The position numbers were made by a program, and so were the translations under genes. From Pseudonocardia sp. T1-2H (GTDB taxonomy: Bacteria; Actinomycetota; Actinomycetes; Mycobacteriales; Pseudonocardiaceae), in NCBI RefSeq assembly GCF_038039215.1, contig NZ_JBBPCL010000003.1, forward strand, positions 124,001 through 188,000: DNA of 64,000 nucleotides, written 5' to 3'. Below the pieces are notes generated by a model, which searched no databases, was not told the origin of the DNA, and worked only from the letters and a program-made list of their open reading frames with translations. Positions 27,082-36,405 of this stretch are shown here, in pieces. Within the stretch, counting starts at the first letter, position 1; every line of letters starts with the position of its first letter.

Positions 27082-28610
27082 ACGCGGCGAACCAGGCGAC
27101 CGGTCCGCGTATCTATCGGGGGCTCAACACCCGTGAACGCGCCGGGTGGGTGCTCGGGTTGACCCCGTTGCAGGCGGCGGCCTGTCTCGGGCTGGCCGCG
27201 CCGGTGCTGCTGGCGATGTCGGTCGGCCGCTGGTCGCAGGCGTTCACCCTGCTGTTGACCGACGGGTTGGCGATTGCGCTGGTGGTGGTCCCGGTGCGGG
27301 GCCGCTCCGCGCTGCGCTGGCTCGGTGACCTCCTCCTCTTCCAGCTCGGAGTGCTGATGCGCTGGTCTGTCTGGCAGTCCAAGGCCGCGGCCGGTGTGCC
27401 CGGCCCCGCCCACGAACCCGACCTGCCCGGTGTCCTGGCCCGGGTCGGGTTCCCCGACGGCCCGCCGTTCCGCGACCAGGGCCGGGTCTGCCTGATCCAC
27501 GACACCGCCGATGCCCGCTGGGGCGCCACCGCCCGGCTGACCCACACCGGGGTCGGGATGCTGTCCGACGCCGAGTGCGAACGCCTCGCCGCCCGGCTGG
27601 GGAACCTGCTCATCGCGATCGGGCACCGCGACGTCGTCGACCGGATGTCGCTGCTGGTCCGCACCGTCCCCGACGACGGCACCGAGTACGACGTCTGGCG
27701 GGCCGCGCACGAGCACCCCGGCGCCCCGCATCTGGCCCGCGCCGCGACCGACGAGCTCGACCACACCATCGGTTCGGTCTCGGTGCGCACCGAGCTGTTC
27801 GTGACGGTGTCCGGGACCGAGGCCGCGCTGCGCCGCCCCGCGCAGGCCGCCGGGGGCGGTGTCGCCGGGCGCGCGTATGCGCTCTACCGGGTGCTTGACG
27901 GCATCGACGACCAGCTCAAGGCCCTGGGCGTGCGGACGGTGTCCTGGCTGACCTCCGCCGCGCTGGCCGAGGCCATCCGCACCGGGTTCAACCCCGCCGC
28001 CGCGGCCGGGCTCACCTCCGCCCACCTCACCCACCCGGACCCGGATGGGGAGTCCGGGCTCCCGATGGCCGCCGCCGGCCCGACCCTGGCCCCGACCCCG
28101 GCCGCCCGGGCCTATCACCACGACGGGTTCTCCTCGGTCGCCTACAGCGTGCTGATGCCCGAGGCCGGAACGGTGTTCGGCTCCCTGGGCCCGCTGCTCG
28201 CGGTCCGCACCGCCGGGGAGCGGCGCACGGTCGCGATCCACTACGAGGTCATGTCGCAGCGCGCGGCGAACCGCGCGGTGCAGGCCGGGCGGTTCCGCAA
28301 CAACGTCATGACCGACTACAAGGCGACGAAGGGGTTCAACACCACCGCGGCCGACGAACGCAAGGCCGGCGGCGCCCGGGCCCAGGAGTCCGCGGTGGCC
28401 GCCGGGCACTCGATGGTCCGGTTCACCGTGGCCGCCTCGGTCACCGTCCCGGCCGGCTGGAACCTCGAGGACCACGCCGCGAGGCTGGAGAACGACGCCT
28501 CGGGCCGGTTCCGGCTGCTGCGCCTGGAACTCGCCCAGGACGCCGCGTTCGTCTCCGCCGCCCTGCCGGTCGGGATCGGGCTGCCCCGCCTGAGAGGAGC
28601 GCTGGACTGA
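27078..28610 (+). CDS. SCO6880-family conjugation protein
   Basis: 510 residues. Two N-terminal membrane helices (LTPLQAAACLGLAAPVLLAM and FTLLLTDGLAIALVVVPVRG) precede a large soluble domain with LLIAIGHRDVVDRMSLLVRT, VRTVSWLTSAALAEAIRTGF and HYEVMSQRAANRAVQAGRF. This matches SCO6880-type proteins, which combine a PrgI-like membrane part with a region resembling the N-terminal part of VirB4. In streptomycete-type elements it sits, as here, directly upstream of the VirB4-like ATPase gene. GTG start overlapping the previous stop. Confidence 0.82.
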   Translation: MNAANQATGPRIYRGLNTRERAGWVLGLTPLQAAACLGLAAPVLLAMSVGRWSQAFTLLLTDGLAIALVVVPVRGRSALRWLGDLLLFQLGVLMRWSVWQSKAAAGVPGPAHEPDLPGVLARVGFPDGPPFRDQGRVCLIHDTADARWGATARLTHTGVGMLSDAECERLAARLGNLLIAIGHRDVVDRMSLLVRTVPDDGTEYDVWRAAHEHPGAPHLARAATDELDHTIGSVSVRTELFVTVSGTEAALRRPAQAAGGGVAGRAYALYRVLDGIDDQLKALGVRTVSWLTSAALAEAIRTGFNPAAAAGLTSAHLTHPDPDGESGLPMAAAGPTLAPTPAARAYHHDGFSSVAYSVLMPEAGTVFGSLGPLLAVRTAGERRTVAIHYEVMSQRAANRAVQAGRFRNNVMTDYKATKGFNTTAADERKAGGARAQESAVAAGHSMVRFTVAASVTVPAGWNLEDHAARLENDASGRFRLLRLELAQDAAFVSAALPVGIGLPRLRGALD

Positions 28611-30157
28611 TGGGCTCGCTCACCTCCCACCGCCGCGGACGGCGGACCAACGGACACCGCTCGGCCGGGGAGCTGCTCACCACGTTCGGCGCTGCCCCGG
28701 CCCCCGCCGCGGCTCCGGCTCCGGGCGAGCACGGCGGCGAACCCGACGGGCGGATCAACCGGCCGCTGGCCCCACGCCGCGGGCACGGTGACCCGGGGCG
28801 GGGATGGGCGCCGGTCGAGGCCGCTGCCCGGGTTCCGGTCTACCAGGCCGCGACCTCGGAGATCGGCGGGGTGTTCCCGCTGCTCGCCGCGAACGGGGTG
28901 CCCGCGGTCGGGGCCCGCATGGGCTACGACACCCTCTCCGGCGGCGCGTTCTACTGCCACCCCATCGAATGGCTGCTGCGCGGCATCGCGACCAACCCCA
29001 ACATCGTCATCTTCGGCGAACCCGGCCGCGGCAAGTCCTCCACGGTGGTGGCGTTCGTGCTGCGGATGATGCTGTTCGGGATCAAGACCCTCATCTCCGG
29101 CGACGTCAAGGGCGAGTACACCCCGCTGCTGCGCGCGCTCGGGATCACCCCGATCGCGCTCGGCCGGGGCAGCCCGGCCCGGCTCAACGCCTTGGACCTG
29201 GGCCCGCTCGCGTCCAAGTGGGACGGATGGTCGGTCTCGCGGCAGCGCGAGGAGCTCTCCGGGGTGCTCGGTCGCTGGACCAAGCTGCTCGCCGCGCTCG
29301 CCGAGACCCAGGGCTACTCCCCCACGGTCACCGACGAGCTCGTGCTCGCCACCGTGCTGCGCCGCCTGGTCGGGGCCGGGGACGGCTACACCCGGCTGCG
29401 CCCGGTGACCATCCCCGACGTCGCCCGCGAGCTCGCCGACCCCGACGAGGCGCTGTGGCGTGACGCCCGCTTCGCCGGGCGCCGGGAGTTCCTCGACCAC
29501 ACCCGCCTGATCACCGACGCCCTGCACAACCTGATCGTCGGCCCGCTGGCCGGGCTGTTCGACGAGCCCACCAACTTCACCCTCGACTTCGACGCCCCGA
29601 TCCAGTCGATGGACCTGTCGCTGCTGCGCTCGCGGGGGGATCAGGCGATCGCCGTCGCGCTGACCTGCCTCGGCTCCTGGTCCTCGATGATCACCGACCT
29701 GCAGGACGACGGCGACATTCGCATCGTCGTGCGCGACGAGGTGTGGCGGCAGATGCGCCTGGGGCTGCGCGCGGTGCACGCCGTGGACTCCGACCTGCGC
29801 CTGTCCCGGGCCGAACGCAAGATCCAGCTGCTGGTCATGCACAAGCCCTCGGACCTGCTCTCGGTCGGCGCGGTCGGCTCCCAGGAGGTCTCGATCGCCA
29901 AGGACCTCCTCGCGCTGTGCTCCACCCGGATCCTGCTCGGACAGTCCACCCGGGTCGCCGACGAGCTGGCCACCGAGCTCGCGCTCACCGAGCGCGAGCA
30001 GGAGGTCGCCGGCGGGTGGGCGATGGAACGCCGCGGCCGCGCCCTGTGGAAGATCGAGAACAACCCCGGCTACAAGGTCCAGACCGTGCTCTCGGGCACC
30101 GAGATGCGGATCTTCGACACCAACGCCCAGCTGCGCGCCCACCCCGGCCCCGCCTGA
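28610..30157 (+). CDS. VirB4/TraC-like conjugation ATPase
   Basis: 515 residues. Walker A is IVIFGEPGRGKSSTVVAFVL (near residue 130), and Walker B is DIRIVVRDEVWRQMRLGL. Other VirB4/TraE-type parts are KTLISGDVKGEYTPLLRALG and IQLLVMHKPSDLLSVGAVGS. It would power assembly of the transfer channel and substrate movement at the inner membrane. SCO6880 and this protein together correspond to a split VirB4. Starts at a TGATG overlap. Confidence 0.88.
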   Translation: MGSLTSHRRGRRTNGHRSAGELLTTFGAAPAPAAAPAPGEHGGEPDGRINRPLAPRRGHGDPGRGWAPVEAAARVPVYQAATSEIGGVFPLLAANGVPAVGARMGYDTLSGGAFYCHPIEWLLRGIATNPNIVIFGEPGRGKSSTVVAFVLRMMLFGIKTLISGDVKGEYTPLLRALGITPIALGRGSPARLNALDLGPLASKWDGWSVSRQREELSGVLGRWTKLLAALAETQGYSPTVTDELVLATVLRRLVGAGDGYTRLRPVTIPDVARELADPDEALWRDARFAGRREFLDHTRLITDALHNLIVGPLAGLFDEPTNFTLDFDAPIQSMDLSLLRSRGDQAIAVALTCLGSWSSMITDLQDDGDIRIVVRDEVWRQMRLGLRAVHAVDSDLRLSRAERKIQLLVMHKPSDLLSVGAVGSQEVSIAKDLLALCSTRILLGQSTRVADELATELALTEREQEVAGGWAMERRGRALWKIENNPGYKVQTVLSGTEMRIFDTNAQLRAHPGPA

Positions 30158-30179
30158 ACCGGGCGAAGGGACAGCGCAG

Positions 30180-31333
30180 GTGAAATCACGCAGGCTCCTC
30201 GGCGGTTCCGCGCTTATGGTCGTCGCGACAACGGTCGTCGCGACAACCATCGTGGGCTTGACCGTGATCGCGAGCTTCGGCGGCGCGCTCGGCGGGGGCT
30301 GCGGCGGTGACGGCGGCCCCGGCGGCGGCACCGCCCAGGTCGGCCCCCGGACCTGGTCGGCCGAGCAGATGACCAACGCCCAGACCGTCGTGCAGATCGC
30401 GGTGGAGCGCCGGCTGCCGAAACGGGCCGCGGTGATCGCGATGTCCACCGCCATCGTCGAATCCGAGCTCACCAACGTGCGCTACGGCGACCGCGACTCC
30501 CTCGGGTTGTTCCAGCAGCGCCCGTCGCAGGGCTGGGGCTCGGTCGCGCAGGTCCTCAACCCCGCCTACGCGGCCGGCACCTTCTACGACCGGCTCCTCG
30601 CCGTCCCCGGCTGGGCCACCCTGCCCGCCGGTGTGGCCGCGCAGACGGTGCAGGCCTCGGCCTATCCCGACCGCTACGCCCCGGCCGAGCCCGCCGCGGC
30701 CGCGCTGGTCGCCCAGTTCTGGCAGGGCCCGGACAACCCCGTCCCCCGGCCGGGGCCGCGACGGCCCCCGCCGACCCCGCGGCGGTACAGCGCGCCTCGC
30801 TGTCCACGGTGCTGTGCCCGGACCAGGGCGCCGGCGGGCTGCCACCAGGCGGACCGACCGACGTCGACCCCGCCGCGCTGCCGCCCGGCTTCCAGCTCCC
30901 CACCGACCCGCAGCAGCGGGCGGCGGTGTCCTACGCGCTCGCCCAGCTCGGCAAGCCCTACGTGTGGGGCGCCAAGGGCCCCAACGCTTTCGACTGCTCC
31001 GGGTTGATGACCGCGGCCTGGGCCGCCGCCGGGGTGCCGATCCCCGCCGGCACGGTCAACCAGAAGTTCGCCGGCACCCCCGCCTCCCTCGGGCAGCTCT
31101 CCCCCGGCGACCTGGTGTTCATCCCGGGCTCGCTCGGCAGCGCCAGCAACCCTCGACACGTCGGCATGTACGCCGGGAACGGAATCATCGTGAACGCCTA
31201 CGACGACACCACCGGCGTCATCCTCCAACCGGTCTCGCAATGGGCCGACCAGGTCGTCGCCGTCCGCCACCTCGCCGGCCCGGTCGGCGAACCCGCTGCC
31301 GGCTCGGTCCTCGCCGCCGGGGCTCCCGCATGA
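30180..31333 (+). CDS. bifunctional peptidoglycan hydrolase (lysozyme-like plus NlpC/P60), frameshifted
   Basis: A membrane or signal helix (ATTIVGLTVIASFGGALGG) is followed by a lysozyme-like domain (AVIAMSTAIVESELTNVRYG, DSLGLFQQRPSQGWGS). The second frame holds the NlpC/P60 domain: RAAVSYALAQLGKPYVWGAK, catalytic Cys in FDCSGLMTAAW, and catalytic His in PRHVGMYAGNGIIVNA. One base added at 30743-30755 (C5 then G4 run) joins the frames through an Ala/Pro linker. GTG start 22 bases after the VirB4-like gene; the stop overlaps the next ATG. It likely makes a local gap in the cell wall for conjugation. Confidence 0.82.
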
Positions 31334-33216
31334 GCCCCCGCGCCCGCGGCGACCGCTCCCCCACCGCGGACCGCGACCTCGCCCTGGCCGGACTCGGGAT
31401 GGCCGCCCTCGCCCTGCTCGCCGGGCTGGGCGCGCTCCTCGCCACCGCGCTGGTCGTGGCGACGTCCCTGCTCGGCGGCCCCCTCGCCTGGCCCGCCCCC
31501 GGCGGCTGGCTGCTGCTGGTCGCCCGGATCCTCACCCACCCCACCGACCCCGGCCGCGCCGCCGGACCGCCGTGGGACGACCAGGTCAGTGGGCACGCGG
31601 GCGTCTACTGGGGCACCGCCGCAGTTCTGCTCGTTCTTGCCACCGCCGTCCTGGCGACCGTCATCCGGTTCGGGTGGAAGCGGTGGGGGCCGACCGGGCC
31701 CGGGCACGCTTCCCGCGCGGAGATCCGCCGCGAGCTCTCGCTGCAGGCCGCGCGCCGGACAGCCGCGTGGACCCGTCCGGGCCTGTCGCCGTCCGAGCGC
31801 AAACGCGCCCCGCTGGCCGAGGTCGCCGCCCCGCTGCACCGCAGCGCGATCGGGGCGATGTGCACACCGCTGGAGAACCCGACCGGCACGCTGGCCCCGA
31901 CCCAATCCGGCAAGACCCGCCGCGACCTGGTGCACAAGGCGATCGACGCCCCCGGCGCGCTGCTGTGCTCGACGACGAAACCCGACCTGCTCGAGTTCGC
32001 CGCGCTGGCCCGCACCCGCCGGGTCCTCGCCGGCCCGGTCCTGGTCTACGACGCCACCGGCACCACCACCTGGCCCGCGCGGCTGCGCTGGTCCCCCATC
32101 AGCGGCTGCGACGACACCCAGGTCGCCTACCAGCGCGCGCACACCATGGTCGAGGCCTCCGCCGTCGCCGTGGAGGCCGGCGGAGGCGGCGGCGCCGGGA
32201 ACGACCGGGTCTTCCGCGAACGCGCCACCTTCGTCCTCGCCGCCTACCTGCTCGCCGCCGCGCTCAACGGCCGCGGGGTCGACTCGCTGATCCGGTGGGC
32301 CACCGCCAAACCCGCCGACACCGAACCCGTCGCGCTGCTCGAGCCCTATTACCCGCAGATCGCCGCGAACCTGCACTCCGAGATCGGGATGGTCGCCCGC
32401 ACCGCCGACGCGGTCTGGATGTCGGTGCGCCGGGTCATCGAGCCGCTGCTCGACCCGCACCTGCGCGACCTGTGCTCGCCGCACCCCGGCAAGGGGTTCG
32501 ACGCGCGGACGTTCATCGGCAACCAGGGCAGCCTGTTCCTCATCGCCGGGCAGCACCACGCGGCCCGGGCCATCCCGCTGCTGACCGCGCTGACCGAGCA
32601 CTGGCTCACCACCGCCCAGCAGATGGGCCTGGAATACCCGAGCCGCCGGCTCGACCCGCCCGCCACCGCGGTCCTCGACGAGCTGCCCACCGCGACCCCG
32701 ATCCCGTCGCTGCCCGACATCATCTCCGACTCCGCCGGCCGCGGAATGGTCATCCACTGGGCCGCGCAGTCCCTCGCCCAGCTCGAGGACACCTTCACCG
32801 AACCCCGCGCCCGCCAGCTCCTGGACAACACCACCACGCTGAGCGTGTGGGGCGCGCTCAAGGACACCGACGCCCTCGAATGGCTCTCCACCCTGTCCGG
32901 CCACCACGAACGCATCCGCCACCAGACCCACTCCGACAGCTTCTTCTCCCCCGGCCGCGGCTCGATCGGCACCGAAACCACCCCCACCTACCGGCCGGGC
33001 GACATCCGCACCCTTGAGCGCGGCACCGTGCTGGTGATCCATCGCTCGCTGCGCCCGATCCGGGCCAGCACCGTCGACGTCTCCGAACGACCCGACTGGA
33101 AACAGCTGCGCGCGGACTCCGCCGCGATCCGCGCCGCGATGCCCCCGGTCGACGACCTCGGCTACAGACTCGACGTCAGGCACGCTCCCGGCCAGCGGAC
33201 GCCGCAGATCCGATGA
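31330..33216 (+). CDS. VirD4/TraG-like coupling protein ATPase
   Basis: 628 residues. Two N-terminal membrane helices (LGMAALALLAGLGALLATAL and AAVLLVLATAVLATVIRFGW) precede the ATPase. Walker A is variant: GTLAPTQSGKTRRDLVHKAI. Later segments include ALLCSTTKPDLLEFAALART, SLFLIAGQHHAARAIPLLTA, TAVLDELPTATPIPSLPDII (Walker B) and MVIHWAAQSLAQLEDTF, typical of TraG/VirD4 and the TraM-recognition domain. It couples the DNA-protein substrate to the channel. Last clear gene of the operon; a strong hairpin follows about 95 bases downstream. Confidence 0.88.
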   Translation: MSPRARGDRSPTADRDLALAGLGMAALALLAGLGALLATALVVATSLLGGPLAWPAPGGWLLLVARILTHPTDPGRAAGPPWDDQVSGHAGVYWGTAAVLLVLATAVLATVIRFGWKRWGPTGPGHASRAEIRRELSLQAARRTAAWTRPGLSPSERKRAPLAEVAAPLHRSAIGAMCTPLENPTGTLAPTQSGKTRRDLVHKAIDAPGALLCSTTKPDLLEFAALARTRRVLAGPVLVYDATGTTTWPARLRWSPISGCDDTQVAYQRAHTMVEASAVAVEAGGGGGAGNDRVFRERATFVLAAYLLAAALNGRGVDSLIRWATAKPADTEPVALLEPYYPQIAANLHSEIGMVARTADAVWMSVRRVIEPLLDPHLRDLCSPHPGKGFDARTFIGNQGSLFLIAGQHHAARAIPLLTALTEHWLTTAQQMGLEYPSRRLDPPATAVLDELPTATPIPSLPDIISDSAGRGMVIHWAAQSLAQLEDTFTEPRARQLLDNTTTLSVWGALKDTDALEWLSTLSGHHERIRHQTHSDSFFSPGRGSIGTETTPTYRPGDIRTLERGTVLVIHRSLRPIRASTVDVSERPDWKQLRADSAAIRAAMPPVDDLGYRLDVRHAPGQRTPQIR

Positions 33217-33310
33217 CAAGCACCACCCCGACATCTCCGGGCCGGTACCGCCAGCCTCCCCGGTTACGAACAGAGGCTCGGCGGCGGGCTGGCCCCGAGC
33301 CGTCGGCGAG

Positions 33311-33344
33311 CAGGGCGGCACGGCACCACGACCGTGCCGCCCTG
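33311..33344 (+). terminator. strong hairpin after the conjugation operon
   Basis: A perfect 13-bp inverted repeat (CAGGGCGGCACGG at 33311-33323 and its complement at 33332-33344) encloses an 8-base loop. No U-run follows, as is common for actinobacterial terminators. It lies 95 bases after the VirD4-like stop codon. Confidence 0.6.
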
Positions 33345-33554
33345 TCCTGGCGGCCTTTGCGCAACTGGGCTCAGCCGAGTGTTGAGGGCCTGTGCCCGCC
33401 GGGGAACACGGCTACGGCCAGACACGCTTCGCGGACGCGAACAGCGCAAGACCCGCGCGGGCCCAGCTCGGCAGCTGTGCTCCTCGATCGAACGCGATCC
33501 CGCCCGAGAGAGCATCAGGTCAGCTGGCCGACGTGTTGCCGACCGCCGACGTCG

Positions 33555-33925
33555 TCAGCCTTCTAGCCCGGCGTCTTCCAGCAGCGTCCAGATCCGCGAC
33601 GGCGACAGCGGGGTCGCCGTCAGCCCGGCGGCGATCTCGGGTACCGCGTTCGCGACCGCGTTCCCGACCGTCGCTGGGGGTGGCTGGATACCGCTCTCGC
33701 CCACGCCCTTGAACCCGCCGGTGATGATCGGGCTCGGAGTGACATGGTGCTCGATGGTGATGTCGGGGACGTCCTCGGACAACGGGATCACGTAGTCCAG
33801 GTACGACGTCGCCATCGGCTGCCCGGTCTCCGGGTCGAAGGCCGCCTCCTCCAGCAACGCGATTCCGAGACCTTGGGCGATGGCGCCGATGATCTGGCCG
33901 TCGGCGATCAGCGGATTGATGCTTC
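33555..33925 (-). pseudogene. C-terminal fragment of a molybdenum hydroxylase large subunit (xanthine dehydrogenase/CoxL family)
   Basis: About 122 codons remain: [40 protein letters not shown], then ITGGFKGVGESGIQPPPATV and GNAVANAVPEIAAGLTATPL. This is the C-terminal end of the molybdopterin-binding subunit, with the conserved KGVGESG near the cofactor. The upstream ~650 residues are replaced at about 33923 by an IS701-type fragment. It shows that this site once held a complete hydroxylase gene or was joined from elsewhere. Confidence 0.8.
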
Positions 33926-34224
33926 CAGACCGCAAAGAACGAGGTCGGACTCGACCACTACCAGGTCCGCCGCTACGACGCCTGGTACCGCCACACCACC
34001 CTCGCCCTCCTCGCCCACGCCTACCTTGCGGTCACCGCGGCCGTCGCCCCAAAAGACCTGGCAGCGGCCTCATCCCGCTCACCCTCGCCGAGATCCGACG
34101 TCTCCTGGCACCTCTGATCCACATCCCCACCCACACCCTCCAGCGGACATGGTCGACCTGGCGACGCCGCCACCAACACCGCGCCCGCGAAGCCCACTAC
34201 CGACGCCGCGAACGACATACCTAA
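33923..34224 (+). mobile_element. IS701-family transposase, C-terminal remnant
   Basis: Reads [20 protein letters not shown], then [20 protein letters not shown]. After one added G near 34056 it continues [20 protein letters not shown] to a stop at 34222-34224. GLDHYQVR and the W..HTTL segment are hallmarks of IS701-type C-termini. About 100 codons remain. Confidence 0.75.
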
Positions 34225-34249
34225 CGAACTGCGGCTGGAGTACAGGACG

Positions 34250-34438
34250 TGTTTAAGAAGTCCTGGCGGCAAGCGCGCGTAACCAGACGTTGATCGTGGC
34301 GACGTGCACGGTGGCCTCGTAGCGCACCGCCAGCTTGTGGTACCGAGTGGCGAGCGCGCGGTGCTGTTTGAGCAGGTTGATGCCGCACTCCACGGCGTGC
34401 CGCTGCCGGTAGCTCTGCCCGTCAAACACCGGCGGGCG
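34250..34438 (-). mobile_element. IS5-family element, 3' part (transposase C-terminus plus terminal repeat)
   Basis: The minus strand reads [20 protein letters not shown], then [20 protein letters not shown] and [12 protein letters not shown] before a stop at 34255-34253. This is the C-terminal part of IS5-group transposases, including the final catalytic Glu region (RHAVECG). TGTTTAAGAAGTC at 34250-34262 overlaps the end and matches, inverted, the outer repeat at 9457-9469. The 5' two-thirds are missing. Confidence 0.78.
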
Positions 34439-35452
34439 GCCACCGGCGGAGCCTCGAGCCCGCCGGCGGGCCTGCTAGCACCCTACTGTGCGACAGCCCC
34501 AAAGGAGAGTCCGTCGGGCTACCCCACGCGTACATACATCGACTGCTCAACGATGGCTGCGCCGCCCGCCGCCCGCCGCCCGCCGCCCGCCGCCCGCCGC
34601 CCGCCGAACACTTCTTGGTCCCCATTAGCCCTGGACTGCAGCTGGTGGCGTGTCCCAACAGCCACGACGAGGCCAGAAACACTGTCCCCGCGTCTGACGA
34701 GCTGGCCGCTATCTCCGTCGCGCCGGAACGTGCCCGGGGACCGCCTGAGGACCGGCCCGCTATGGGCGACCAGGAGGTCCCAGCCACCTCAACCGGATCC
34801 GGGGCAGCGGCGCCGACAACCGCGCATCCACCGTTTTGTAAGCCAAACCGTTACACCCAGACGAGTGGCGCCTCGACCATCCCCAAGGCCATGACCAGAC
34901 ACGACCGAGCTGCCCAAGCCCCTCGGGGGGCCTCTCGGAACCTCATTCCGGTCGCATGTGAGGTTGACGTACCTCACACGACCCATGTAGGAAGTGGATT
35001 GTATGACGAAGTTCCATCCGCGTAGGTGGAGGCGACCATGGGTGTTCGCACGAGGGAGATGGCTGCGCTGGAGCACGGGCGCAGCAGGCCAGAGCGAGAG
35101 GGATCGCAGCCCTGCAGCTCCTGGCACAAGGCGCCGTGATCGGGTTGCGCATGACCACAGTGGACCTTCGGGCGAACGTGCGCGGAGGGACACCTTAGGG
35201 GCGCAATTTCACCCGAAGGGACTTCAAGGGCCCGGAGCCTTGGCCAGCTGGAACGCGCCGTCTCATACACAGGCTGAACGCGATAGGTGGTTAGTTCCGC
35301 TGCTCGCAGTGCTTTGACGAGCGGCTTCTACGACGGCTGCAGCCAAGCAACACAGGATCATATTCTCCACGCCAACGCGTGGCGAATGCGAGAAAGTAAC
35401 ACTGCAGCTCCCTCACCCCATAGACCACGGTTCTAACAGAAAGGCAAGGACG
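34439..35452. other. about 1 kb without a supported gene
   Basis: Short frames on both strands lack motifs and ribosome sites. The stretch holds the 7-bp tandem repeat at 34561-34606 and probably the promoter for the hydrolase gene near its right end. TTGACG near 34962 is followed by ATTGTATGAC, a possible regulatory site. Confidence 0.35.
34561..34606 (+). repeat. tandem repeat of a 7-base unit (GCCGCCC, 6.6 copies)
   Basis: Six perfect GCCGCCC units and a partial GCCG follow one another without change. The tract lies between the last IS fragment and the catabolic block, in a region with no clear gene. Confidence 0.9.
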
Positions 35453-36289
35453 ATGACGGCCCCCAGCGGTAAATTCGTGACCACCGGTGACTTTCAAACG
35501 CACTACATCGAGGATGGCTCCGGCGACCCGGTCATCCTGCTACACGGCGGGGGCGCCGGGGCGGACAGCTCCTCGAACTGGAGCACCTGCCTGCCCCTGT
35601 TTGGCAAACGCAAGCGGGTCATCGCCATGGACATGGTCGGCTTCGGGCACACCGACAAGCCCGATCCCGGAACCTTTACCTACAGCCAGGACGCGCGCAA
35701 CTCCCAGGTCCTTGCATTCATTGAGGAACTCGGGCTGGAGCGGGTCAGCATCGTGGGCAACTCCATGGGCGGGGCAACTGCGCTGGGCGTAGCGATGCGC
35801 CGGCCTGACCTCGTCGAGAATCTCGTTCTGATGGGCAGTGCCGGGGTACCCGGCGACACCAAGATGAGCCCCGCGCTCGAACCGGTCATGAACTACGACT
35901 TCACGCTCGAGGGCATGCGGAGGATTATCGCCGTGCTAGCCAACCCCGATTACGTGGCCAGCGACGAGCAGATCCGCTATCGCTACGAGCTCTCAGTGAA
36001 GGCGGACACCAAGGCCGCCTATACTGCCATCATGGGGTGGGTGCGCGAGAATGGGTTCGGATATTCATTCGACGAAATCAAGAGAGTGAAGACCCGCACC
36101 CTTGTGGTCAACGGCAAGGACGATGAGGTCGTCCCAATTGCTAACGCTTACAAGTTCCTGGAGCTACTGGAGAACTCGACAGGATACCTGATGCCGCACT
36201 GTCGCCATTGGGCAATGATCGAGTACCCGGACATTTTCTCGAGCGTTGCCCTCGATTTCATCGATGCCTACGGCGCGGACGAAAACTGA
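35453..36289 (+). CDS. meta-cleavage product hydrolase (alpha/beta hydrolase, BphD/CarC-like)
   Basis: 278 residues. Alpha/beta-hydrolase signature: oxyanion segment VILLHGGGAGADSSSNWSTC, nucleophile Ser104 in VGNSMGGATALG, Asp in VVNGKDDEVVP and His in MPHCRHWAMIE. The GGGAGADSxxNW block is typical of C-C bond hydrolases acting on ring-fission products (HOPDA-like compounds). It would split such a product into a carboxylic acid (salicylate or benzoate type) and a hydroxypentadienoate. A Shine-Dalgarno (AGGCAAGGA) precedes the ATG. First gene of the catabolic block, 116 bases before the Rieske oxygenase gene. Confidence 0.85.
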   Translation: MTAPSGKFVTTGDFQTHYIEDGSGDPVILLHGGGAGADSSSNWSTCLPLFGKRKRVIAMDMVGFGHTDKPDPGTFTYSQDARNSQVLAFIEELGLERVSIVGNSMGGATALGVAMRRPDLVENLVLMGSAGVPGDTKMSPALEPVMNYDFTLEGMRRIIAVLANPDYVASDEQIRYRYELSVKADTKAAYTAIMGWVRENGFGYSFDEIKRVKTRTLVVNGKDDEVVPIANAYKFLELLENSTGYLMPHCRHWAMIEYPDIFSSVALDFIDAYGADEN

Positions 36290-36405
36290 GGTACTGCGGC
36301 CCGCCGCGAGTGCATGAACTCACCGCCTGGCCGGAGCGGTTCATCCACGTAGTCCAACAAAGTGCTACTGTCCGATAATTTCAAGACTAAGAGGAAGGCA
36401 ACACG

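Noticed and set aside
28316..30475. 719-codon minus-strand frame opposite SCO6880 and VirB4-like genes
   Set aside because: High-GC antisense shadow. The plus strand carries clear ATPase motifs and the antisense protein has none.
31198..33321. 707-codon minus-strand frame opposite the VirD4-like gene
   Set aside because: Shadow of the coupling-protein gene; Gly/Arg-rich and motif-free.
33213..33566. Open frame of 117 codons overlapping the VirD4-like stop (ATGA)
   Set aside because: It contains the strong terminator hairpin at 33311-33344, has low-complexity Arg/Pro/Ser composition and shows no family features.
34561..34606. Possible CRISPR-like repeat
   Set aside because: The units are 7 bases with no spacers, so it is a simple tandem repeat. 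No CRISPR array or cas gene is visible.
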